From positions 23,793-87,792 of the forward strand of contig JAJTWY010000016.1 in NCBI GenBank assembly GCA_021463165.1: a stretch of DNA of 64,000 nucleotides, written 5' to 3'. Positions 8,853-16,776 of the stretch are shown piece after piece; the stretch's first letter is position 1; every line of letters starts with the position of its first letter. This DNA is from Pyrinomonadaceae bacterium. Its GTDB lineage: Bacteria; Acidobacteriota; Blastocatellia; Pyrinomonadales; Pyrinomonadaceae. A model generated the notes under the pieces. The model saw only the letters and a program-made list of their open reading frames with translations, did not search any database and was not told the origin of the DNA. The translations under genes were made by a program, and so were the position numbers.

Positions 8853-9728
8853 CTATTCGAGGCCCACGAAGTCGATATTCGTTGCATTTTCCATCGGAGC
8901 GAGTGTTCGCGGGGCGAAGCGGTAGCGTTTTGACTGGACGCCGAGCGTGTAGTTGTCGCCTGCCGGGACATTCGTGAAGCTGTAGATTCCGAACGAGCTC
9001 GTTACCGCAACGGTCTGTAAGCCCGAACCGTTGGTCAGGAGGACCTTCGTATTGCGGACTGGGATCCCGGCCGGGGTGGTGACGCGGCCGCTAATAGAAA
9101 CCGGCGGGGCATCCGGGAGCGTGTAAGCCGCTTTTGTATAGACATAGTCGCCGCCCGGACCGCCATCGCTATTGGCGGCGAGTCCGGCAACGTAAAAATC
9201 GATCCGGCCCATCGGTTGGCTCGGGGCCGTCCAGGTGAAGACCCATTCGTTAAAGCCGAACTGTCCATTCGAGAGGCCGCCCGTTTTGTGCTCGATGTAT
9301 TCGCGAATAATGTTGTTGGGGCCGACAACGCCAAAGACGATCTGAGCGCGATCATCGCTCGCCGCCGGTATCCCAAGGCTTCCTGCCTTCTGCCCCATCG
9401 GGTCCACAGCGGTCAACTGAAAGCCGTAGATCACGGCGTTGGCCTCTGTCAGCTTTACCTTGACGGTGTATTGCTGGCCGGGCATGTACGACGGAGGCAG
9501 GTCTATGATCTGAGCCATGCCTTCGCCGCTATTTGCCTCGAAATCAGCATGGCACCGTGTGCAGTTGGCCTCGAGCGGTGCTCCGGTGTGGGCGGGTGAA
9601 GGGCCGAATGCCGACGCTGCCGCACGCTGCCGGCTTCCAAACAGGGCGAGCGAGAGGCAAAGAACTGAGACGAAGGCGATTATCGCTAGTTTAAGAAACG
9701 CGGCGTTGCCTGCGACGATCCTGTTCAT
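8853..9728 (-). CDS. Secreted choice-of-anchor V-like protein with CxxCH motif and C-terminal Cna-B-like module
   Basis: A 291-residue exported protein. A signal segment (about residues 5-38 from the chosen start) is followed by FGPSPAHTGAP and NCTRCH, which is how reelin-like / choice-of-anchor domain V proteins begin; CTRCH is a CxxCH heme-attachment-type motif. A beta-rich domain follows (to about 205), then a regulatory carboxypeptidase / Cna-B-like module starting PPVSISGRV and ending SKRYRFAP...GLE. The last module is shared with the neighbouring M36 protease. The frame extends 10 codons upstream to 9758; the ATG at 9728 is preferred because the positively charged signal start fits better. 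Function is unknown; the single CxxCH alone does not prove heme binding. Confidence 0.75.
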   Translation of the reverse strand: MNRIVAGNAAFLKLAIIAFVSVLCLSLALFGSRQRAAASAFGPSPAHTGAPLEANCTRCHADFEANSGEGMAQIIDLPPSYMPGQQYTVKVKLTEANAVIYGFQLTAVDPMGQKAGSLGIPAASDDRAQIVFGVVGPNNIIREYIEHKTGGLSNGQFGFNEWVFTWTAPSQPMGRIDFYVAGLAANSDGGPGGDYVYTKAAYTLPDAPPVSISGRVTTPAGIPVRNTKVLLTNGSGLQTVAVTSSFGIYSFTNVPAGDNYTLGVQSKRYRFAPRTLAPMENATNIDFVGLE

Positions 9729-9849
9729 GAATTTACCTGCTCTATTTTTGACGCCCAAAGCTCCCGGAAAGTCTTGAAAAAAATGTTCTCCTAAAAGGAT
9801 AGGGTGCTGATTCCTTGATAGTCAAGGGGCGGACAACGATGTTAAACGG

Positions 9850-12800
9850 CTATTCGAGGCCCGTAAGGTCGAGATTCGTAACATTTCCGGTGATATTCAG
9901 GACCTGCGGAGCAAAACGGTACCGCTTGGACCCGACGCTTACCGTGTACGCCTGCCCGATCTGGATCTGGTCAAAGCTGAACAGGCCGAACGATCCGGTC
10001 GTAACGCGCCGCTGCACCGAGTGTGCATCGGTCAGCGTGACGACAGCATTTCGCAATGCGAGGCCCGTTGGTGTCAGAACGCGCCCCGAGATCGAGACCG
10101 GAGGCGGCGCGAGCTGGCAGGTAAAGTTCGTGACGAACGCCGCACCGTTAAGCGAGATCGTGTCGACACGCCAACCCGGGTCTGTTCCCGTCCCCGCTGT
10201 ATTGTCATCCGCACCGAACCGCCATCGAAGCCTGATGATCTTTCCGTTCGCAGCCGCCGGAAGCTGTGCGACCGTTGTCACGTAACCATTCGAATCTCCC
10301 GACCATCCCTCGCGGCTCGCGAGGGGATTGTTACGCCCGCCGCCGAGAGCCTCGTTGTATCCATTCTGCAGAAATACGCCACCGGCCAATACCAGATCGA
10401 CAAAATCGCCGCCTGCAACGGCGATCTCCAGAACGCCGCCGTCCCAGCCCTTTTCGGTATTGAAGCTGTGGCGGAACGTGACCTGGGCGGATGTCGAGGT
10501 CACGGAGATCGGAGGTGCGGTCAGATCGGTGCCGCCGCCGACGGTCGTCGGGTTTCGAGCGTACATCACATTGGGCTCCGAATCGGGTGTCAAGGTCGAA
10601 TTGACAAAGTTCAGGCCATTCGCGACGGGGACGGCGGTCCATCCGGCCGGAAGGGCGGGAGCTGTTACGGAGTCAAAGTTCTCGGCCGCAGTCGTCGCTC
10701 CAGGTGCCCCGACAAAGATCGACCGTTGGAACGAGACGGGCCCTAAGCTGCTGTCAACACTGATCGTAGTTGATATTGTCGAGCCGCATTCTGTGGCGGC
10801 GGGGATCGTGTAGTCGATCGTTTTCGAGGTGCTTGATAAACCGGACATCGTTCCGAAATCAGCCGTTCCGCCACCTGCGATCTGAGCCGTAACACCCGTT
10901 GCCACGCGGCCCGTTGAATTGGTCAATGGGACCGAAATTGTGACGGCCTCGCCCGGTTCCGGATAGCCGTCGCCGTCGCCTGGGGCATCGCTGACCGTTA
11001 TCGTTGGGGCCTGGGCGATGTTTGGCAGAGCAAACGATTCCGTGACCCGGACGCTGCTGCTGCCGCCGGTGCTGATGCCGCCAACGCTGTCAACCGATGC
11101 CGCGGCGCCAAAGCCGCGAACGGCAAAGCCCTCCCACGCATCGACAAGATCGGCCTCGGTCCCGCTGGCAAAGATCGCTGCGATCAACGCATCGCGTTCG
11201 CTGATCGGCGTCGGGCCGAGCGGAGCCAGTTTCATCCCGTCCATAACGAACTGCAGGATCCGGCGGTTGCCGACCTCCCAGCCCAGCCGCTGGATCATTC
11301 GGGCCCGGACCTCCCACAGGGCGCTGGCCCAAACCTCGCCGATCGCATGAACCTGGTCTGCCGTTGGATTGAATCTTGGCGTGAACGCGCCGTCTGAGAT
11401 ATCGATCTTGGTCGAATCGATGTCCTGGAAGGTGACCGGATTGTGCGGCAGATCGGCGGGGCCGCCCCTGGCTGACATTACCGCACGCGGGAACCGTCGA
11501 ATGCCGTAGTAATAATTGTTAAAGCCGACCGAACCGAACAGATAAGAATCGTAGCTGCCGATGGTGTAGAGCCCGTCTATGGCGTCGGTCGGTTCGCTTA
11601 GCAGGGAACTCGCAAAGAAGTCCGACCATCCCTCACCCATTCCGCGGGCGATATCGAGAAAAAGCCCGTCGCCGTTACCGTGGAGGCGGTTTGAGACGCC
11701 ATGGGTAAGCTCATGAATGACAACGTCGGCGTCGAGCGATCCGTCGATGTCAGGGTTCGGGCCGATCCAGATATACATCTGCATTTGCGGACGGTCGCCG
11801 TCGCCAGGCGTCGTGAAATTGGCATTATTCACACCGCTGCAGTCCTGGGCCTGTGCTGAAATACGGTCGCCGCCGAGCCCGCCGCGGCTAAAATTATCGT
11901 GCTGGAAGTTGCGTGCTGCCTCGGTAAAACCAAGACGGTACACTTCGTCGTGAAAGACGTTCGTAATGTAGAAGAGCTGTGTTGTGATGGCCTTCTGAAA
12001 ATCGGTCGGAACGGCGTTCGTTCCTTGCTCAAGGCAGGTTTGAGCCGTCTGGCCGGCGGGTAGCGGCGAGTCGCCAGTATTGAGCGCCGGATTCGTCGGG
12101 ATGCTCGGATTGATCGGGAAGTCGAAGACACGGTTTGGCGAGCCGGTCGGAGTGCTGCCAGGATCGATCGCGTTCGGGTCCAGCGAACCAATGTTCGGCG
12201 CTTCACGGTCGAGTCCCGCCTGAACATTGTTGCCATCGAGCGTGTTGTTGCCGTCGGTTATCCAGCCGAGGTTGTTGAATTCATACGGAGATTCGTTGCC
12301 GACCCTTGTCACCAGGGTTCGAGATATGGCGGTGCCCTGAACACCTGTCGGTGCGGTCGGGCCGGGTGTCATCGGGAACGGGTTGTCGGCCACTTTCACC
12401 ATTGCGTTGGGGTTCGCATAAACATTGTATGTGGCCGGTTGCGTCTGGTCTTCCGTCAGGTTCTTTCGCCAGAGCATCGTCCCGGTCTTTGCATCGACGA
12501 TCACGTAGAAAGCATTTGCAGGATGCCAGATCAAGACCCGCCATGCCGGCACCACGACGCCGGGTTCGGTCGGGAAGTAGGTCTTTTCAGCCTTCGGAGA
12601 GCTGATCCCGGGGCCAAAGACTGCCTTCGTTCCCGAAGATAAGGCACCATCGACAGCCAATTCGGCTTGAGCCAAACGGTCGTCACCTATGTGGGCAGCC
12701 GCGATGCGCACGGCCGCGGCAGGATCACCAAAGTCGGCTGAAACGGCAGATTCATCGATCACCGGCGCAAAGTTATTGATCACCCGGATGATGTCGCCGT

Positions 12801-13392
12801 CGCGGGTAAACCCGGCTTTCACCCCACCGCGAAAAACCCGAACGCCATTGACCTCCTGGTCCAGTTCGACAAACGAGAGATTTCCGTCCGGGTTTGTATA
12901 GTTTGAAAAGACCTTCAGATCTTCTATGTCGGCCGGCTTTGCACCGATAAGTTCGGCGTTCTCGGCGAGAAATTTCTTTAATGAGACGGCCCTGTCAGCG
13001 GACAGAGGGCGGGCGAGGAACCTGCGGCCCTTTTTGACGTCGGGAGCGATCACCTCAGGGATCTTGAGATCGAGATTGTACTCAACCTTGAGCGTTGGCA
13101 CGCGGAGACGGAGCTTGTCCTCGGCGGCGACCATGCGGTCGCGCGCGTCGGCGACGTCCGGAGCTGACCTGCCCGCTTCGGTTCGATAGGCGGCGACCGT
13201 GTCGATCGCGTGCTTGTCCAAACGAATGTCGTAGTTTGGAAGCTCTTTGGCCTGGCCGGTCGAACGCGGATCGCGGCCGGCCGCAGCATTTGCAGACCCC
13301 GCAGATGTCCACCAGATCGCAGTCGCGATCATGAGAACGACCGAGAGCAAGCACAGACATCGTCCGGCCCTTTTCACAAAACAAACTGCCAT
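9850..13392 (-). CDS. Secreted M36 (fungalysin-like) zinc metallopeptidase, multidomain
   Basis: A 1180-residue secreted protease. The zinc site is H560-E-L-T-H564 within VVIHELTHGVSNRL, followed by MGEGWSDFFASSL, whose Glu is the third ligand in the M36 family. Order: signal peptide (about 1-40), a propeptide (about 50-330, with the FTP-like ending around VVDAKTGTMLWRKNL), catalytic domain (about 340-800), a Gly/Thr-rich beta domain, a MAM/jelly-roll-like domain (about 960-1090) and a C-terminal Cna-B-like module ending SKRYRFAPQVL...GLE. The frame is open to 13713, but that extension overlaps the divergent helicase gene and is unlike a signal peptide; the ATG at 13392 has GGGGAA upstream. 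It probably degrades external protein, with the terminal module serving attachment or sorting (inference). Confidence 0.92.
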   Translation of the reverse strand: MAVCFVKRAGRCLCLLSVVLMIATAIWWTSAGSANAAAGRDPRSTGQAKELPNYDIRLDKHAIDTVAAYRTEAGRSAPDVADARDRMVAAEDKLRLRVPTLKVEYNLDLKIPEVIAPDVKKGRRFLARPLSADRAVSLKKFLAENAELIGAKPADIEDLKVFSNYTNPDGNLSFVELDQEVNGVRVFRGGVKAGFTRDGDIIRVINNFAPVIDESAVSADFGDPAAAVRIAAAHIGDDRLAQAELAVDGALSSGTKAVFGPGISSPKAEKTYFPTEPGVVVPAWRVLIWHPANAFYVIVDAKTGTMLWRKNLTEDQTQPATYNVYANPNAMVKVADNPFPMTPGPTAPTGVQGTAISRTLVTRVGNESPYEFNNLGWITDGNNTLDGNNVQAGLDREAPNIGSLDPNAIDPGSTPTGSPNRVFDFPINPSIPTNPALNTGDSPLPAGQTAQTCLEQGTNAVPTDFQKAITTQLFYITNVFHDEVYRLGFTEAARNFQHDNFSRGGLGGDRISAQAQDCSGVNNANFTTPGDGDRPQMQMYIWIGPNPDIDGSLDADVVIHELTHGVSNRLHGNGDGLFLDIARGMGEGWSDFFASSLLSEPTDAIDGLYTIGSYDSYLFGSVGFNNYYYGIRRFPRAVMSARGGPADLPHNPVTFQDIDSTKIDISDGAFTPRFNPTADQVHAIGEVWASALWEVRARMIQRLGWEVGNRRILQFVMDGMKLAPLGPTPISERDALIAAIFASGTEADLVDAWEGFAVRGFGAAASVDSVGGISTGGSSSVRVTESFALPNIAQAPTITVSDAPGDGDGYPEPGEAVTISVPLTNSTGRVATGVTAQIAGGGTADFGTMSGLSSTSKTIDYTIPAATECGSTISTTISVDSSLGPVSFQRSIFVGAPGATTAAENFDSVTAPALPAGWTAVPVANGLNFVNSTLTPDSEPNVMYARNPTTVGGGTDLTAPPISVTSTSAQVTFRHSFNTEKGWDGGVLEIAVAGGDFVDLVLAGGVFLQNGYNEALGGGRNNPLASREGWSGDSNGYVTTVAQLPAAANGKIIRLRWRFGADDNTAGTGTDPGWRVDTISLNGAAFVTNFTCQLAPPPVSISGRVLTPTGLALRNAVVTLTDAHSVQRRVTTGSFGLFSFDQIQIGQAYTVSVGSKRYRFAPQVLNITGNVTNLDLTGLE

Positions 13393-13577
13393 TAATGAGT
13401 TCCCCTTATTCGTGCTTCCGTTTTTGATGCAAAAAAATGGCCGCCGGTTTCGAAGTAATTTAGCAAAGACATTAAAATAGAAAGGTTGTAATTGTACGGC
13501 GAAAGTCTTCCAAATACTTCGGAAAACGCGGATTCGAGAAACTAATTTATACCAAAAAAGGACAATACTCGCCAAAA

Positions 13578-15581
13578 ATGGCTGCCGAGAAACCGCAGGA
13601 GAATAATAGCGAAGTGGGGGGATCGGTGTTCGGCCCCGACGGTGTGATCGCCCGTGCACATGAGAACTACGAATATCGCGAAGGCCAGGTGAGAATGGCC
13701 GAGGCCATAGCACGCTCGTTCCTCGACAAGAAGCACCTGATCGTCGAGGCGGGAACCGGAACCGGAAAAACGCTTGCCTATCTCGTTCCCGCGATAAACG
13801 AATCGATCCGCACCAAGAAACGGATCATTGTTTCTACGGGTACGAAAAACCTGCAGGAACAACTGATGGAAAAGGATATTCCTTTTCTGCAGAAGGTATT
13901 TCCGAAGAAGTTCACGGCTGCATATATGAAAGGGCGTTCGAATTACGCCTGCCTTTATCGCATTCACAAGAGCCACGACCAGCCGATTCTCGACGGGATT
14001 GGCGACGTCGAGTATTTTCGCGAAGTCGCCGAGTGGACTCGCGAAACTGAAACGGGCGACCGCTCGGAACTTACATTTCTGCCGGAAAACCTTTCGTTCT
14101 GGCCGCGAATGAACGCCAAGGCCGAAACCTGCCTTGGGCAAAAATGTCCCGATCACGAACCCTGTTTCATAACCAGAATGAGGACGGCGGCGGACAATGC
14201 GGACATTGTTATCGTCAACCATCATCTCTTCTTTGCGGATCTCAATGTTCGCGGCAACCAGTTCGGTCGGGTGCTGCCTGATTATGGAGCCGTGATCTTT
14301 GACGAAGCTCACCTGATCGAAGATATCGCCGCCGACTATTTTGGGTTTCAGGTCTCAAATTTTCGTATTGACGAGCTTGTCCACGATGCCGGGTCGCTGC
14401 AGATATCGGACGCAATATTCAACTCCGCGATAATGAAAACTTCCGCGCGGATCGCCGACCTCTCGGAGCAGTTTTGGTCGCGATTTGCACAGGCCCGGGG
14501 CCAGGAAGGCCGGTTTCCGCTGCCATCTGAGGCGTTTCGCGTAAGAACGGTTGACGGCGAGGTGCCGACCCCGCTCGGAGAAAGCTATCAGGCGCTCGAT
14601 GAAGCGCTTGGCCGATTAGAAAGCGATGTTGATATGTTTGCCGAAAAGCTTGTCGAGGCCGACAGCGTCGTAAGACGTATCAGGCAAACTCGTTTTGACC
14701 TTGGCTTCATCGTCGCGCAGGCTGACCGCAATTTCGTTTACTGGCTAGAACGCCGCGGGCGTGGAACGTATCTGCAGGCCTCGCCGGTCGATGTTTCTTC
14801 GCTGCTGCAGGAGAAACTTTTTGACAAGGTCGATACCTGTGTACTCACATCGGCGACGCTCTCGGCAAAGGGCAGCTTTAATTTCATTCGAGAAAGGCTC
14901 GGCCTGACCCGCGGTAGAACAGATCTGCTCGAAGCTCCGTCCTCGTTCGATTACGAGAATCAGGCGATACTTTACTTGCCCAAGGGCATGCCCGATCCGC
15001 GTTCGCCTGAGTTCAACCAGATCGCCGCGGCCGAGATCGTGCAGATCCTGCACGCCACAAAGGGTCACGCATTCGTTCTTTGCACCAGCAATTCGTCGAT
15101 GGCCGCGCTTTACGAACTTGTCTCGTCGCGGGTCGGTTATCCCTGCTACCTGCAGGGCACGATGTCGAAAACCGGTATTATCGATAAGTTTCGGTCAACG
15201 CCGAATGCCGTGCTTTTTGCGACCTCGAGCTTTTGGCAGGGAGTCGATGTGCGGGGCGAACAGCTCTCATGCGTGATCATCGACAAACTCCCGTTCTCGG
15301 TCCCGACCGACCCGCTCGTTCAGGCCAGATCGCGGTTCATTGAGGAAAACGGCGGGAGCTCGTTTTTTGACTACAGCGTGCCGCAGGCGATCATCAGCCT
15401 GAAACAGGGGATCGGCCGCCTGATCCGCAGCCGCACCGACCGCGGCGTGATAGCGATCCTCGATCCTCGATTGAGGACGAAAGGATATGGCAAGGACTTC
15501 TTGCGGAGTCTGCCACGAATGCGAATAACGAGTGATATCCAAGATACAATGGAGATGACAAGGATCGCAGATCGATTGTAG
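13578..15581 (+). CDS. dinG: ATP-dependent DNA helicase, DinG/XPD family
   Basis: A 667-residue superfamily 2 helicase. Walker A is EAGTGTGKT (residues 57-65), the DEAH box is in VIFDEAHLIED (about 240), and the C-terminal half has TSATLS, SFWQGVDVRGEQL and the motif VI region KQGIGRLIRSRTDRG. Four cysteines between motifs I and II (NYAC, then C-x4-C-x5-C in CLGQKCPDHEPCF) fit the iron-sulfur cluster of DinG and XPD. DinG unwinds R-loops and repair intermediates 5-prime to 3-prime. No SOS-type operator is seen upstream. It is shorter than E. coli DinG (716). The symbol is used in the family sense. Confidence 0.88.
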   Translation: MAAEKPQENNSEVGGSVFGPDGVIARAHENYEYREGQVRMAEAIARSFLDKKHLIVEAGTGTGKTLAYLVPAINESIRTKKRIIVSTGTKNLQEQLMEKDIPFLQKVFPKKFTAAYMKGRSNYACLYRIHKSHDQPILDGIGDVEYFREVAEWTRETETGDRSELTFLPENLSFWPRMNAKAETCLGQKCPDHEPCFITRMRTAADNADIVIVNHHLFFADLNVRGNQFGRVLPDYGAVIFDEAHLIEDIAADYFGFQVSNFRIDELVHDAGSLQISDAIFNSAIMKTSARIADLSEQFWSRFAQARGQEGRFPLPSEAFRVRTVDGEVPTPLGESYQALDEALGRLESDVDMFAEKLVEADSVVRRIRQTRFDLGFIVAQADRNFVYWLERRGRGTYLQASPVDVSSLLQEKLFDKVDTCVLTSATLSAKGSFNFIRERLGLTRGRTDLLEAPSSFDYENQAILYLPKGMPDPRSPEFNQIAAAEIVQILHATKGHAFVLCTSNSSMAALYELVSSRVGYPCYLQGTMSKTGIIDKFRSTPNAVLFATSSFWQGVDVRGEQLSCVIIDKLPFSVPTDPLVQARSRFIEENGGSSFFDYSVPQAIISLKQGIGRLIRSRTDRGVIAILDPRLRTKGYGKDFLRSLPRMRITSDIQDTMEMTRIADRL

Positions 15582-15710
15582 CCGTTTCCCGGGGTCGATG
15601 CCCCTGACCATCTTACGTTGTCCCTTTGGGCTTCAAATGTTTGATCGCCTTGCCCGCCTGGCTATTTTACGAGGCACGGTTGGTGCTATATTTCTAGCGG
15701 ATCGTCGGAT

Positions 15711-16094
15711 ATGTCAAGTTTCTTTGAAGTAATGATCGAGCGCAATTTCTCGTCGGCCCATCAGTTGCGTGGGTACAAGGGGAAGTGCGAGAACCTGCAC
15801 GGGCACAACTACAAGATCGAGATCTTCGCGAAGGGCGAGGAACTGAACAATATCGGCCTGCTGATCGATTTTGGTGACCTGAAAAAGGCTGCAGACGAGG
15901 TTGTAAAATATCTGGATCACCGCAATCTAAACGAGCTTCCGCCGTTTGACGAGGAGCTCAATCCATCGGCCGAGAATATCGCACGCTATTTCCTCGAGTA
16001 CCTGAATACGCGGGTTGCGGACGAGCGAGTGCGTGTATTCAAAGTCCGCTGCTACGAAACCCCAACGAGCGTCGCCACGTATGTTAGCGAATAA
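15711..16094 (+). CDS. queD: 6-carboxytetrahydropterin synthase QueD
   Basis: A 127-residue T-fold enzyme of queuosine (preQ0) biosynthesis. The zinc ligands H17, H30 and H32 lie in FSSAHQL and ENLHGHNYKIEI; C26, four residues before H30, is the catalytic cysteine. LDHRNLNE supplies the catalytic His/Asp and CYETPTSVATY the pterin-anchoring Glu. Length is normal. Related 6-pyruvoyl-tetrahydropterin synthases share this fold, but the short length and the CxxxHGH arrangement favour QueD. No other queuosine genes are in the window. A TATATT box lies at 15687-15692, 18 bases before the ATG. Confidence 0.9.
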   Translation: MSSFFEVMIERNFSSAHQLRGYKGKCENLHGHNYKIEIFAKGEELNNIGLLIDFGDLKKAADEVVKYLDHRNLNELPPFDEELNPSAENIARYFLEYLNTRVADERVRVFKVRCYETPTSVATYVSE

Positions 16095-16233
16095 CGCTCT
16101 CCAACTAATACGCCGAATGGTAGTAGTTCGAGCGGCGCACTACTGTTAGTTTTGGACATACGGTCAAGCCCTTTTTTCGCGGGCAGACCTCGAACGGCCC
16201 TTGCAAGACACAAAAAGAAAACGAAAGGCAGCG

Positions 16234-16776
16234 ATGCTCAGGATCGCGCGGAAGGTGCATCGCATGTCCGGCGCGTTGCTTTTCGTCTTTTTCTTTATTG
16301 TTGCCACAACGGGCCTGATCCTGGGTTGGAAGAAGAATACAGGTGGACTGATCCTAGCTAAAACCCACGCCGGGAAGTCGAATGACCCAAAAAACTGGCT
16401 TCCGATAGATGTTCTGCGGCAGAAGGCTATCGAACATGCAAAGCAGCATGTTTCAGCCGATTTTGATCCGAAGATCGACCGTATCGACGTCAGGCCCGAC
16501 AAGGGAATGGTCAAGTTCGTTTTCGTGGAAGGCTATTGGGGAGTCCAGATAGATGCGACGACCGGCGAACTGCTGCTGATGGAGAGTCGGTGGGCGGACC
16601 TGACCGAGAATATACACGACGGGTCGGTCATCGACTATCTTCTCGGCACGGACGGCCAGTTCAAACTATTCTATACCTCCGTGATGGGGGTATCTCTGTT
16701 GCTATTTACGGTTACCGGTTTCTGGCTCTGGTACGGGCCGAAAGATTTTAAGAAGAGTAGAGGAACAAGCGCGTGA
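16234..16776 (+). CDS. PepSY-associated membrane protein
   Basis: About 180 residues. Layout is N-terminal membrane helix (about 14-34, ALLFVFFFIVATTGLIL) after the motif ARKVHRMSG, a periplasmic PepSY-like domain (WGVQIDATTGELL) and a second helix (about 146-167) ending GFWLWYGPKDFKK. This is the small PepSY_TM type often found beside siderophore or metal receptors, where it is thought to act in ferric-chelate reduction or receptor support. A TTG at 16201 would add 11 residues; the ATG at 16234 has AAAGGCAG upstream. Its stop overlaps the GTG start of the TonB-dependent receptor, so the two are translationally coupled. Confidence 0.82.
   Translation: MLRIARKVHRMSGALLFVFFFIVATTGLILGWKKNTGGLILAKTHAGKSNDPKNWLPIDVLRQKAIEHAKQHVSADFDPKIDRIDVRPDKGMVKFVFVEGYWGVQIDATTGELLLMESRWADLTENIHDGSVIDYLLGTDGQFKLFYTSVMGVSLLLFTVTGFWLWYGPKDFKKSRGTSA

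Noticed and set aside
9850..13713. Longer M36 frame starting at 13713
   Set aside because: The extra 107 residues have no signal peptide and overlap the divergent helicase gene; the ATG at 13392 with a GGGGAA site fits better.
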